A DNA stretch of 64,000 bases from Deferribacterales bacterium Deferri_01 (GTDB lineage Bacteria > Chrysiogenota > Deferribacteres > Deferribacterales > Geovibrionaceae), in NCBI GenBank assembly GCA_001603805.1, contig LUZY01000013.1, positions 248,001 through 312,000 on the forward strand, given 5' to 3'. This document shows positions 35,256 through 43,967 of this stretch, one piece after another. Within the stretch, counting starts at the first letter, position 1. Each line of letters starts with the position of its first letter. A program made the position numbers and the translations under genes. The notes beneath the pieces are model-generated. The model worked only from the letters and a program-made list of their open reading frames with translations, had not been told where the DNA came from and did no database searches.

Positions 35256-36593
35256 ATGGATGCCTTGATGCTGTCACGAATCCAATTTGCCGTAACTGCC
35301 GGATTCCACTTTATCTTTGTTCCCCTCACTCTTGGGCTGGTAGTTCTTATCGCCTTTATGCAGACGGTATATGTCAGAACGGGTGATCGTGACTATCTCA
35401 GAATGACAAAATTCTGGGGCAAACTATTCCTGATAAACTTCGCAATCGGAGTTGTCACAGGGATAACTCTTGAGTTTCAGTTCGGTATGAACTGGGCCGA
35501 ATATTCAAAATATGTCGGAGATATTTTCGGCGCACCACTCGCTATCGAAGCCACAGTTGCTTTTTTCCTCGAATCTGTTTTCCTTGGAATATGGATTTTC
35601 GGCTGGAAAAAGGTATCAAAAAGAGTCCATCTTTTCTCAATATGGATGGTAGCTCTCGGCTCTAATCTTTCCGCACTATGGATTCTTATAGCAAACGGCT
35701 GGATGCAGCATCCGGTGGGCTATACACTAACAAACGGAAGAGCAGAGCTGACAGATTTCACTGCGGTTATCCTATCTCCTTACGCATGGCTTAAATTTTT
35801 CCATACTGTAACAAGCGGATGGGTAATAGGAGCATTCTTTGTGATGGGTGTTTCGGCCTACCATCTGATGAAAAAGAATGAAATTGCAGTTTTCAAAAAA
35901 TCTATAAAAGTTGCCGCCATATTCGGACTTTTTTCATCTCTGGCAGTTGCGGGTATAGGAGATTTCCACGCTGCGGAAGTTGCTAAAACTCAGCCGTCAA
36001 AATTTGCAGCAATGGAATCTATCTGGGAAACAAAAGAAGGCGCCCCTGTGGTTCTTTTCGCTGTACCTGATGTGGAAAATGAGCGTAATTCAATTGAAAT
36101 AGGCTCAATACCGAAACTGGCAAGTTTTATGGCATTCAAAGAATGGAATGCAGAAGTAACAGGACTCCGTGACATACCAGTGAAGGATCGTCCGCCTGTT
36201 ACACCGGTATTTATCGGATTCCGCCTTATGGTCTTTCTGGGCGGATTATTCATAATTCTCGCAGCAGCAGTAATATACTATTCCCGCAAAAACAGTGTTG
36301 AGAATAAAACATGGCTCCTCCGCACCCTTCTTTATTGCATACCGCTACCATATATTGCTGCACAACTTGGCTGGATAGTGGCAGAGGTCGGACGGCAGCC
36401 ATGGATAGTTTATGGTCTGATGCGTACTGAAGACGGCGTTTCCATGAACATTACTCCTCAACAGGTGGCAATGTCACTTGCAGGTTTTTTCATTTTCTAT
36501 GGGACACTTATGATAATAGACTTCTACCTTTTATTTAAATTCTCCAAAAAAGGACCTGAAAAAGAAATCCACAGAACAATAGAGGCGGTGTAA
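35256..36593 (+). CDS. cydA: Cytochrome bd quinol oxidase subunit I
   Basis: This 445-residue inner-membrane subunit holds the three haems and reduces oxygen with quinol. The haem ligand His is in AGFHFIFVPL (His18), the second in LKFFHTVTSGW, and the proton-path acids in EATVAFFLESVF. The quinol-binding loop (between ESIWETKEGAP and PPVTPVFIGFR) is short, as in the Geobacillus-like class, and explains the length below the 520 residues of E. coli. I chose the ATG at 35256, 8 bases after AGGAGG, over a TTG two codons earlier. cydB follows after one base. Confidence 0.95.
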   Translation: MDALMLSRIQFAVTAGFHFIFVPLTLGLVVLIAFMQTVYVRTGDRDYLRMTKFWGKLFLINFAIGVVTGITLEFQFGMNWAEYSKYVGDIFGAPLAIEATVAFFLESVFLGIWIFGWKKVSKRVHLFSIWMVALGSNLSALWILIANGWMQHPVGYTLTNGRAELTDFTAVILSPYAWLKFFHTVTSGWVIGAFFVMGVSAYHLMKKNEIAVFKKSIKVAAIFGLFSSLAVAGIGDFHAAEVAKTQPSKFAAMESIWETKEGAPVVLFAVPDVENERNSIEIGSIPKLASFMAFKEWNAEVTGLRDIPVKDRPPVTPVFIGFRLMVFLGGLFIILAAAVIYYSRKNSVENKTWLLRTLLYCIPLPYIAAQLGWIVAEVGRQPWIVYGLMRTEDGVSMNITPQQVAMSLAGFFIFYGTLMIIDFYLLFKFSKKGPEKEIHRTIEAV

Positions 36594-36594
36594 C

Positions 36595-37620
36595 ATGCTC
36601 CAGTCATTATGGTTTGGTTTATGGGGACTCCTCTGGGCTGTTTATTTCATGCTGGATGGATTTGATTTCGGTGCAGGCATGCTCCACCCTTTCATAGGCA
36701 GAACAGATATGGAGCGCAGACAGATAATTAATTCTCTGGGTCCGGTATGGGACGGAAATGAGGTATGGCTTGTTACCGCAGGCGGAGCAACATTTGCTGC
36801 TTTTCCCGCAACATATGCTTATATGTTCAGCTGGTTTTACACCCCGCTTCTTATAATCCTTTTCGGGCTTATTGTCAGAGGTGTGTCTTTTGAATTCAGA
36901 GGCAAAGCTGATTCTGAGAAATGGAAAAAAACATGGGATTTCCTTATATCCGTGAGTAGTTTTGTTCCCCCTCTTCTTTTCGGTGTTGCTTTCGGCAATA
37001 TCTTTCAGGGGCTCTTAATAGATGGATACGGATATTTCGGAACGACCTTAAGCCTTCTTAATCCTTACGGACTGCTTACCGGCGTAGTATTTGTAATATT
37101 TTTTCTTGCGCACGGTGCATTATGGATTGGCCTGAAGACAGAAGGCGGCTCCGCAGAAAGAGCGAAATCCCTCCTGCCTTATCTGCTTCCGCTCCTGGCA
37201 TTTGCAGTGGTTATGTTCCTTACAGCGACTTATTTCTCGACACCTCTGTTTGATAACTTCTTCAAAATGCCAGTGCTTTTTATCCTGCCGATGGTATGCG
37301 CAGCGGGAATAATTTATGCCTATTTCATATACAAAAAATCTATGTTTCAGGCGTTTCTTACTTCATGTCTCTCTGTATTCACCTTTGTATTCACAGGCAT
37401 AGCGGGGCTTTATCCGAACCTGCTGCCATCAAAAGTGAATGATGCTTACAATATTACCGCCTTCAATTCATCATCCAGTGACTATACTCTGAAGATAATG
37501 ACTGTGGTTGTGCTGATCTTCGTTCCGATTGTAATAGCCTATCAAATATGGACTTATTACATATTCAGACACCCGGTAAAACCGGAGGATGTCACAGATC
37601 CGGATGTTGAGACCTACTGA
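36595..37620 (+). CDS. cydB: Cytochrome bd quinol oxidase subunit II
   Basis: This 341-residue membrane partner of CydA has about eight to nine helices. The N-terminal LWFGLWGLLWAVYFMLDGFDFG and LGPVWDGNEVWLV segments are highly characteristic. The complex gives high-affinity, low-oxygen respiration and protects anaerobes or microaerophiles. Start ATG at 36595, directly after the cydA stop; a strong terminator follows. No small CydX-type frame is evident before the terminator. Confidence 0.95.
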   Translation: MLQSLWFGLWGLLWAVYFMLDGFDFGAGMLHPFIGRTDMERRQIINSLGPVWDGNEVWLVTAGGATFAAFPATYAYMFSWFYTPLLIILFGLIVRGVSFEFRGKADSEKWKKTWDFLISVSSFVPPLLFGVAFGNIFQGLLIDGYGYFGTTLSLLNPYGLLTGVVFVIFFLAHGALWIGLKTEGGSAERAKSLLPYLLPLLAFAVVMFLTATYFSTPLFDNFFKMPVLFILPMVCAAGIIYAYFIYKKSMFQAFLTSCLSVFTFVFTGIAGLYPNLLPSKVNDAYNITAFNSSSSDYTLKIMTVVVLIFVPIVIAYQIWTYYIFRHPVKPEDVTDPDVETY

Positions 37621-37646
37621 GAAAATTAATCATTCCTTAATTTAAT

Positions 37647-37668
37647 GGAGCCTTCGGGCTCCTTTTTT
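37647..37668 (+). terminator. Terminator of cydAB
   Basis: GGAGCC-TTCG-GGCTCC (37647-37662) followed by six T. Confidence 0.92.
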
Positions 37669-37702
37669 GTTATAATCACCTGTTATTTGAGGGGAAGCTG
37701 AA

Positions 37703-38152
37703 ATGAATGAAATAATTGCACGGTTTAAAGAAAGATTTGAAACACTCAGTCCTTTTCAGAAGCTTCTGGGCATGAAGCTGGAAGTTACAGACAGCTTCAC
37801 TCCTGTCATTACATTTGATATGAGAAATGACTTAATAGGCAATTTCGACTACGGTATTCTCCATGGCGGGGTTATAGCCTCGGTTATGGATGTTACAGCG
37901 GGAATTTCCGCCCTGCTCTGCCTTCCATCAAAATATCCTTCAGAATCAGCAGACCAGATAATGAAACGAGTCAGCAAAGTCGGCACTATTGATCTGCGCA
38001 TTGACTATATTCAGCCCGGCAGAGGCAAATCGTTCACAGCAACAGGTGAAACCCTGAGAGCAGGAAATAAGATAGCCGTCTCCACCGCTAAACTGCATAA
38101 TGATGAAGGCGTGCTTATCGCCGCCGGAACAGGAACTTATTTGATCGGGTAA
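37703..38152 (+). CDS. Hotdog-fold thioesterase, YigI/PaaI-like
   Basis: This 149-residue single hotdog domain has the central motif ILHGGVIASVMDVTAG (HGG...D) and the later strands TIDLRIDYIQPGRGKSFTATGE typical of PaaI/YigI acyl-CoA thioesterases. The acyl substrate is unknown. It is transcribed alone after the cyd terminator, with AGGGGAAG before its ATG, and ends at the convergent pyrD terminator. Confidence 0.8.
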   Translation: MNEIIARFKERFETLSPFQKLLGMKLEVTDSFTPVITFDMRNDLIGNFDYGILHGGVIASVMDVTAGISALLCLPSKYPSESADQIMKRVSKVGTIDLRIDYIQPGRGKSFTATGETLRAGNKIAVSTAKLHNDEGVLIAAGTGTYLIG

Positions 38153-38178
38153 GAAAAAAGGCAGCCCTGAGGCTGCCT
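38153..38178 (-). terminator. Terminator of carB-pyrK-pyrD
   Basis: AGGCAGCC-CTGA-GGCTGCCT (38159-38178), with TTTTTTC on the minus-strand side. Confidence 0.88.
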
Positions 38179-38182
38179 CTGA

Positions 38183-39100
38183 TTATTTGCTTAAATCCAC
38201 CTTTCCGGTGAGTTCTGATATGTTTGAGAGCTTCTGCTCACTGACGTATTTCTCAAGTCCGTCAATGATTTTGATCGGGATTTCAGGGTCAACAAAGTTC
38301 GCAGTGCCGACCTGAACCGCAGATGCGCCAACGAGGAAAAACTCTGCCGCATCCTCCCACTTTATAATACCACCCATGCCGACTATGGGGATTTTAACGA
38401 CCTTTGATACCTCATGCACCATGCGCACAGCAACAGGCTTGATAGCCGGACCGCTCAATCCGCCAGTTACATTTGATATATAAGGCTTTTTTGTATTTAT
38501 ATTCACAGCCATGCCGAGCAGAGTGTTTATGGCGCTGATTCCGTCTGCACCGTTGTCCTCACATGCTTTTGCAAAAGGCTTAATATCAGTGACATTAGGA
38601 GAAAGCTTCACCAGTAAAGGCTTGTTCTTTATGACCTTTCTGCACTGATCCACAACCTTTGACGTCATAGCAGGATCAGACCCGAATGCTATTCCGCCTT
38701 CTTTGACGTTGGGGCATGAAATATTCATTTCAAGCATATCAATATCAGCATTATCAAGAATTTCTGCAACCTGAACATATTCCTCAATGGATTTGCCCCA
38801 GAAGTTTACGATTATTCTGGTATCGTATTTTCTTAAAAGAGGCAGTTTTTCCTTGAGAAACCTGTGGACGCCGACATTCTGCAAGCCGATGGCGTTCAGC
38901 ATGCCGGAAGTGGTTTCCATGATTCTGGGCATTAGGTTACCCTGAACCTCGTTGTATGAGATACCCTTGACAGAGATTCCGCCAAGCCTTGATATATCTG
39001 TGAAACGTGCATATTCGAGCCCGTAGCCGAAAGTTCCGCTTGCCGTGATAACAGGGTTTTTAAATTCCACCCCGCAGATGTTTACTTTCAATCCGGACAT
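38183..39100 (-). CDS. pyrD: Dihydroorotate dehydrogenase, catalytic subunit (class 1B)
   Basis: This 305-residue FMN barrel oxidises dihydroorotate. FKNPVITASGTFGYG opens it and NISCPNVKEGG carries the catalytic Cys of class 1 enzymes; ISAINTLLGMAVN and GMGGIIKWEDAAEF complete the site. The upstream PyrK shows it is the 1B type, which passes electrons to NAD. The ATG at 39100, one base after the pyrK stop, is preferred; the open frame extends 82 codons further but runs through pyrK in the wrong frame. Confidence 0.95.
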   Translation of the reverse strand: MSGLKVNICGVEFKNPVITASGTFGYGLEYARFTDISRLGGISVKGISYNEVQGNLMPRIMETTSGMLNAIGLQNVGVHRFLKEKLPLLRKYDTRIIVNFWGKSIEEYVQVAEILDNADIDMLEMNISCPNVKEGGIAFGSDPAMTSKVVDQCRKVIKNKPLLVKLSPNVTDIKPFAKACEDNGADGISAINTLLGMAVNINTKKPYISNVTGGLSGPAIKPVAVRMVHEVSKVVKIPIVGMGGIIKWEDAAEFFLVGASAVQVGTANFVDPEIPIKIIDGLEKYVSEQKLSNISELTGKVDLSK

Positions 39101-39101
39101 A

Positions 39102-39890
39102 TCACCCCACCCTGCAAACAGAATCCCAGACAACTTTTGAGCCGTCAAATACGGGACCTTCAACACAGCACCGCTTCTGAACAGTGCCCTCACCTTCTCT
39201 AACATAAATAATGCAGCCGAGACAGGCGCCCATACCGCAAGCCATGCGTTCATCAAGTGAAACATCCACCGGAACATCACTGCTGACGCATATTTCGCTG
39301 ACGGCCTGAAGCATTCTTTTCGGACCGCAGGCATAGACACGGTCAAAGCTTTTTACATCTCTGCCGAAAGGGGCAGTAACAAGAGCTTTTTCACCTATGC
39401 TGCCGTCATCGGTGGTGATGATAAGATTATCTATATGCGGACGGAATTCATCAGCAAGCACAATGTCTTCCTGATTTCTGCCGCCGAAATACAAGCTAAC
39501 GGTGCATCCGTCATCTTTCAGAAGTTTTGCTATCCAGAGCAGAGGCGCTATCCCTACTCCTCCAGCGACAAGAGCCACATTTTTTCCCTTAACAGACTTA
39601 AAGCCGTTTCCGAGGCTGGATGAAAACTCTATGGCAGAACCTGCAAGGCTTTCTGTCATAAGGCGTGTACCTTTGCCGACAAGCATATACAACAGACGGA
39701 AAGTGTTACCACGCACATCTACAACGCCGAAAGGACGCCTGAGAAGAGGGTCTGCAAGATAATCCTGCAAACCTGTCTTCACCATGACAAACTGTCCGGG
39801 TTTTGCATCTTTAACAAACTCCGGTGATTCGATTTCCATCAGGCGATATTTATCATTAAGTCTTTCGTTTTTAAGGATAATTCCTTTCAT
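39102..39890 (-). CDS. pyrK: Dihydroorotate dehydrogenase electron transfer subunit
   Basis: This 262-residue ferredoxin-reductase-like protein has an FAD domain (LLRRPFGVVDV, MLVGKGTRLM), an NAD domain (AGGVGIAPLLWIAKLL, YACGPKRML), and a C-terminal [2Fe-2S] site with Cys in MACGMGACLGCIIY and KRCCVEGPVF. It pairs with PyrD to send electrons to NAD+. It lies between carB and pyrD with one-base gaps, so the three are clearly one operon. Confidence 0.94.
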   Translation of the reverse strand: MKGIILKNERLNDKYRLMEIESPEFVKDAKPGQFVMVKTGLQDYLADPLLRRPFGVVDVRGNTFRLLYMLVGKGTRLMTESLAGSAIEFSSSLGNGFKSVKGKNVALVAGGVGIAPLLWIAKLLKDDGCTVSLYFGGRNQEDIVLADEFRPHIDNLIITTDDGSIGEKALVTAPFGRDVKSFDRVYACGPKRMLQAVSEICVSSDVPVDVSLDERMACGMGACLGCIIYVREGEGTVQKRCCVEGPVFDGSKVVWDSVCRVG

Positions 39891-39891
39891 G

Positions 39892-42800
39892 TTATTTCCC
39901 GAAATATTGCTGAATCGGTTTTACTGTCATCCCTTTATGGATTTTTGACTCAATAGCAGTCACAACAGCCTGCGCCGCTTCAAGAGTTGTTGCGTAGGGT
40001 ACGCTGTAGCTTAGTATAGCTCTGCGGATAGATTCAGAATCAAGCCTTGAGCGCCTTCCCGCAGGAATATTCAGGCAGAAGCTGATCTCCCTGTTTTTAA
40101 CAGCATCAACAATATTGGGTCTGCCTTCGCTGACCTTTTTGATGCGCTCGACCGCTATTCCGTGTCCGGCAAGAAAATCATAGGTTCCTGCGGTGGAAAC
40201 AACGGTGAAACCAAGTTCAACAAACTTCTTGGCAACTTCCAGAATGCCGTCCTTGCAGGCGTCTTTAACGCTTATAAAGACTTTTCCTTTTTCGGGAAGT
40301 TTATTGCCCGCAGCAAGCTGTGACTTGTAAAAAGCCATGCCGAAATCGGTATCTATCCCCATAACTTCGCCTGTGGACTTCATTTCGGGTCCGAGGACAA
40401 GGTCAGTTCCGGGAAATTTTACAAACGGGAACACCGCTTCTTTAACTGTATAGTATTCAGGGTAAATTTCTTCTGTGAAACCCAGCTCTTTTAATTTGAT
40501 GCCCACCATCACCTTACTTGCGATTTTGGCGAGGGGGCGTCCGATTGTCTTGCTGACATAGGGGACAGTTCTGGATGCTCTGGGGTTTACCTCAAGGATA
40601 TAAAGCTCATCGCCCTTAATCGCCCACTGAACATTCATCAGACCTATTACTTTAAGTTCTGTAGCTAACTTCTTGGTTTCAGAGATAATTTTAGCCTGCA
40701 TATCTTTATTTATTGTGCGTGCGGGTATGGAACATGCCGAGTCACCGGAGTGTATTCCGGCTTCTTCAATATGCTGCATGATGCCGCCGATAACAACTCT
40801 CTCACCGTCACTGACAGAATCCACGTCAACTTCAATGGCGTTTTCAAGGAATTTATCAATGAGTACAGGGTGATCATCACTGGCTTCAACGGCATATTTC
40901 ATATAGTTCACAAGAGCTTCACGCTCATAAACTATCTCCATCGCACGTCCGCCGAGTACATATGATGGACGCACAACTACCGGGTAGCCTATTCTGTCGG
41001 CTATTTCAAATGCCTGCTGGTCGTTTTTGGCTATTCCGTTGGGCGGCTGTTTGATATTCAGCCTCTCTATAAGGTCTTTAAATCTCTCTCTGTCTTCAGC
41101 TATATCAATACTGTCGGGGCTTGTTCCGAGAATCGGAACTCCAGCTTTTTCAAGGGGTACAGCGAGTTTAAGGGGTGTCTGCCCGCCGAACTGAACAATA
41201 ACACCAATGGGTTTTTCCTTTTCGACTATGTTGAGAACATGCTCTTTGGTGAGCGGTTCAAAGTAAAGTCTGTCGGATGTGTCATAGTCCGTACTGACAG
41301 TCTCAGGGTTACAGTTAACCATGATGGTCTCATAGCCCGCTTCTTCCAGAGCGAACGAAGCGTGGACACAGCAATAGTCAAACTCTATCCCCTGACCTAT
41401 CCTGTTGGGTCCGCCGCCGAGGATTATAACCTTTTTTCTGTCTGTGGGTTCGGATTCACACTCATCCTCAAAGGTTGAGTAGAGATAAGGCGTATTTGAT
41501 TCAAATTCAGCGGCGCATGTATCAACTCTTTTATAAACCGCTTTGCGGCGAGAGCTTCTTACATCATCCTCATGTGTTTTCAGGAGCTTAGCGAGTCTTT
41601 TATCAGAAAAGCCGAGCCTTTTGGCTTTTTCCATCATGTCAGCTTCGACAGTCTTAAGGGAACCTTTTGCCTTGAGTTCTGCTTCAAACTCGATAATTTC
41701 CTGAATATTATCAAGAAACCAAGGGTCAATTGCACTGATAGAGTGTATTTCCTCTGTCGTATAGCCGGCCCTGAAAGCATCGCCTATGTACCACATGCGT
41801 TTGTCTGTGGGGCGGCGGAGGTATTTTTCTATCTCTTCCCTGACAGACTCCTTATGAAGCTCTTCTGCGGAGAAAACCTCGTCAAAACCTGTTTTGCCTG
41901 TTTCAAGGGAGTTTATAGCCTTCTGGAGAGACTCCTTGAAGGTTCTGCCTATGGACATAACCTCGCCAACTGATTTCATCTGTGTTGTCAGTCTGTCATC
42001 AGCGCCGGGGAATTTCTCAAAGGTAAATCTGGGGAATTTCACCACACAGTAATCTATTGTGGGCTCAAAGGAAGCGGGAGTCTTTTTGGTAATGTCGTTG
42101 GGAATTTCATCCAGAGTATAGCCAACAGCAAGCTTGGCGGCTATTTTAGCTATGGGGAAGCCAGTTGCTTTTGAAGCAAGAGCGGAGCTTCTGGAAACTC
42201 TGGGGTTCATTTCGATGATGATCTGGCGTCCGTTTGCGGGGTTCACAGCGAACTGAACATTTGAACCGCCCGTATCAACACCTATTTCACGCATAACTTT
42301 GATAGAGGCGTTGCGAAGCTCCTGATATTCTTTATCCGTAAGTGTCTGCGCCGGAGCAACAGTAATACTGTCTCCAGTGTGTACACCCATGGGGTCAAAG
42401 TTTTCTATTGAGCAGATAATAACCACGTTGTCATTAAGGTCACGCATTACCTCAAGCTCATATTCCTTCCAGCCGAGAGCGGATTCCTCCACCAGTATTT
42501 CGTGTACGGGTGAGGCTTCGAGTCCCCATTCAACGTAGTTTTTATATTCTTCTATGTTATAGGCAACGTTTCCGCCTGTTCCGCCGAGTGTGAATGAGGG
42601 ACGGATAATAGCGGGAAAACCTATGGAGTCAACACAGTCCATCGCCTGCTGATATGTGCGTACGATGGCGCTTTTCGGCATATCAAGACCGATTTTTGCC
42701 ATTGCCTCTTTGAAAAGCTCACGATCTTCAGCCTTTCTGATAGCCTGAACATTGGCGCCTATAAGCTCAACCTTGTGTTTATCAAGCACACCTGCATCAT

Positions 42801-43107
42801 AAGCAGCAAGGGCAAGGTTAAGCGCTGTCTGCCCACCCACAGTGGGGAGGATGGCGTCAGGCTTCTCCACTTCGAGGATTTTATCCAAAATTTCAACCGT
42901 AAGAGGTTCGATGTACGTTGCGTCGGCTATTTCGGGGTCTGTCATAATTGTGGCAGGGTTAGAGTTTATAAGTACAACTCTGTATCCTTCCTCTTTAAGA
43001 GCTTTAACAGCCTGTGTTCCCGAATAGTCAAATTCGCAGGCCTGACCAATAACAATGGGTCCTGAACCTATAACCAGAATGGTTTTGATGTCGTTTCTTC
43101 TTGGCAA
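39892..43107 (-). CDS. carB: Carbamoyl-phosphate synthase large subunit
   Basis: This 1071-residue enzyme makes carbamoyl phosphate for pyrimidines and arginine. The duplicated ATP-grasp halves are obvious ([16 protein letters not shown] at the start and [20 protein letters not shown] at about 555), with [20 protein letters not shown] and a C-terminal MGS-like allosteric domain ([19 protein letters not shown]). The start is TTG at 43107, 5 bases after GGAGG. The small subunit gene carA is not adjacent and not in the window, which is unusual for an otherwise complete carB-pyrK-pyrD cluster. Confidence 0.96.
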   Translation of the reverse strand: MPRRNDIKTILVIGSGPIVIGQACEFDYSGTQAVKALKEEGYRVVLINSNPATIMTDPEIADATYIEPLTVEILDKILEVEKPDAILPTVGGQTALNLALAAYDAGVLDKHKVELIGANVQAIRKAEDRELFKEAMAKIGLDMPKSAIVRTYQQAMDCVDSIGFPAIIRPSFTLGGTGGNVAYNIEEYKNYVEWGLEASPVHEILVEESALGWKEYELEVMRDLNDNVVIICSIENFDPMGVHTGDSITVAPAQTLTDKEYQELRNASIKVMREIGVDTGGSNVQFAVNPANGRQIIIEMNPRVSRSSALASKATGFPIAKIAAKLAVGYTLDEIPNDITKKTPASFEPTIDYCVVKFPRFTFEKFPGADDRLTTQMKSVGEVMSIGRTFKESLQKAINSLETGKTGFDEVFSAEELHKESVREEIEKYLRRPTDKRMWYIGDAFRAGYTTEEIHSISAIDPWFLDNIQEIIEFEAELKAKGSLKTVEADMMEKAKRLGFSDKRLAKLLKTHEDDVRSSRRKAVYKRVDTCAAEFESNTPYLYSTFEDECESEPTDRKKVIILGGGPNRIGQGIEFDYCCVHASFALEEAGYETIMVNCNPETVSTDYDTSDRLYFEPLTKEHVLNIVEKEKPIGVIVQFGGQTPLKLAVPLEKAGVPILGTSPDSIDIAEDRERFKDLIERLNIKQPPNGIAKNDQQAFEIADRIGYPVVVRPSYVLGGRAMEIVYEREALVNYMKYAVEASDDHPVLIDKFLENAIEVDVDSVSDGERVVIGGIMQHIEEAGIHSGDSACSIPARTINKDMQAKIISETKKLATELKVIGLMNVQWAIKGDELYILEVNPRASRTVPYVSKTIGRPLAKIASKVMVGIKLKELGFTEEIYPEYYTVKEAVFPFVKFPGTDLVLGPEMKSTGEVMGIDTDFGMAFYKSQLAAGNKLPEKGKVFISVKDACKDGILEVAKKFVELGFTVVSTAGTYDFLAGHGIAVERIKKVSEGRPNIVDAVKNREISFCLNIPAGRRSRLDSESIRRAILSYSVPYATTLEAAQAVVTAIESKIHKGMTVKPIQQYFGK

Positions 43108-43191
43108 CTCATCCTCCGAAATATATGGGCAAAATTGGAGTTTTATATCAGAATTATTTCTCTTTTACAACACTTGAAGATCAAAAAAATT

Positions 43192-43221
43192 ATACAAAAA
43201 AAAACCCCTGAAATACAGGGG
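43192..43221 (-). terminator. Terminator behind SWIM-domain gene
   Basis: CCCCTG-AAATA-CAGGGG (43205-43221) followed on the minus strand by a run of T. It separates the SWIM gene from carB. Confidence 0.9.
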
Positions 43222-43238
43222 CTTTTCTAGTTTAATCT

Positions 43239-43775
43239 TTATTTTTGACTGCACAGAAGATACAGGCAGGCAATTTTAAGAGGGTCTGTCAATACATGGT
43301 TTTTTCCGTTCAGATCCTCTTTCACGATGGAAGAGAGCTGCTGCATGGAAATTCCTGCAAGATCCGCCACCTGTGAGGAGCTGACATTTTTTCCCCGCAC
43401 ATCATCAAGAAGTGATTTGAGGGAAGTGGTTTTAATATAAAATTTAATATCGTCAAAAGTCTTTATATTTTTCCTTTCCAGTTTCCGGCTGCTGGCAAAG
43501 ACCCACGGTGTATATATGTAAGTCAGGCCGAGAGCAGCGGCATGCTTGCAGAAAACCTCCTTGGAGTTATTACATTCGCATGAAAACCGGATTGGATCTG
43601 AACTGATTTCGAGGGTGGTGACATAAGCACCGTGATTACCTTTGATCGTTCCCTTGAGAAGAGAGCCCTCAACGGAACAGTCGATAAATTTACCGACATA
43701 GTTTTCCGCTCTCTGAAGGTTCAGAGGAGTGGAAATATTCCTGAGCTGTTCTTCGCTAAGCTTTGGCAACTGCAT
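43239..43775 (-). CDS. SWIM zinc-finger domain protein
   Basis: This 178-residue protein has a SWIM motif, FSCECNNSKEVFCKHAAAL (C-x-C-x7-C-x-H), at about 72-90, a zinc-binding module found in proteins that touch DNA or other proteins. The C-terminal part (KSLLDDVRGKNVSSSQVADLAG onward) may be helical. Function unknown. The ATG at 43775 has AGGAGG in front; the longer frame to 43928 is rejected for lack of a ribosome binding site. It lies between recG and carB, with its own terminator, so it is probably monocistronic. Confidence 0.75.
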   Translation of the reverse strand: MQLPKLSEEQLRNISTPLNLQRAENYVGKFIDCSVEGSLLKGTIKGNHGAYVTTLEISSDPIRFSCECNNSKEVFCKHAAALGLTYIYTPWVFASSRKLERKNIKTFDDIKFYIKTTSLKSLLDDVRGKNVSSSQVADLAGISMQQLSSIVKEDLNGKNHVLTDPLKIACLYLLCSQK

Positions 43776-43901
43776 CGGTGACCTCCTTAATTGATGATAA
43801 AAATTTTTCCCGTCAGAGGGGACGCAATGGGTTAATAAATTAATGACAACCAAGCTTTCCTTAAGTTGACTATAAAAACCATTCCGCCCGTGAAAAATTT
43901 T

Positions 43902-43933
43902 TATACACGCTCGCGGTTTGCAAAGCAAACGGC
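43902..43933 (-). repeat. Hairpin/GCGAGCGTGTAT repeat, copy C
   Basis: On the minus strand, stem GTTTGC-TTT-GCAAAC is followed by CGCGAGCGTGTATAA, a tail matching copy B (49204 onward) at 14 of 15 bases. It lies between recG and the SWIM gene. The conserved prefix of copies A and B is not retained. Confidence 0.6.
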
Positions 43934-43967
43934 ATACAGATATATATTAGTCCGACAAACTGACCGT

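Noticed and set aside
35119-35268. A 49-codon Cys-rich frame upstream of and into cydA (includes CIGC and CRFC).
   Set aside because: No ribosome binding site, overlaps the cydA start and covers its promoter and SD; likely chance.
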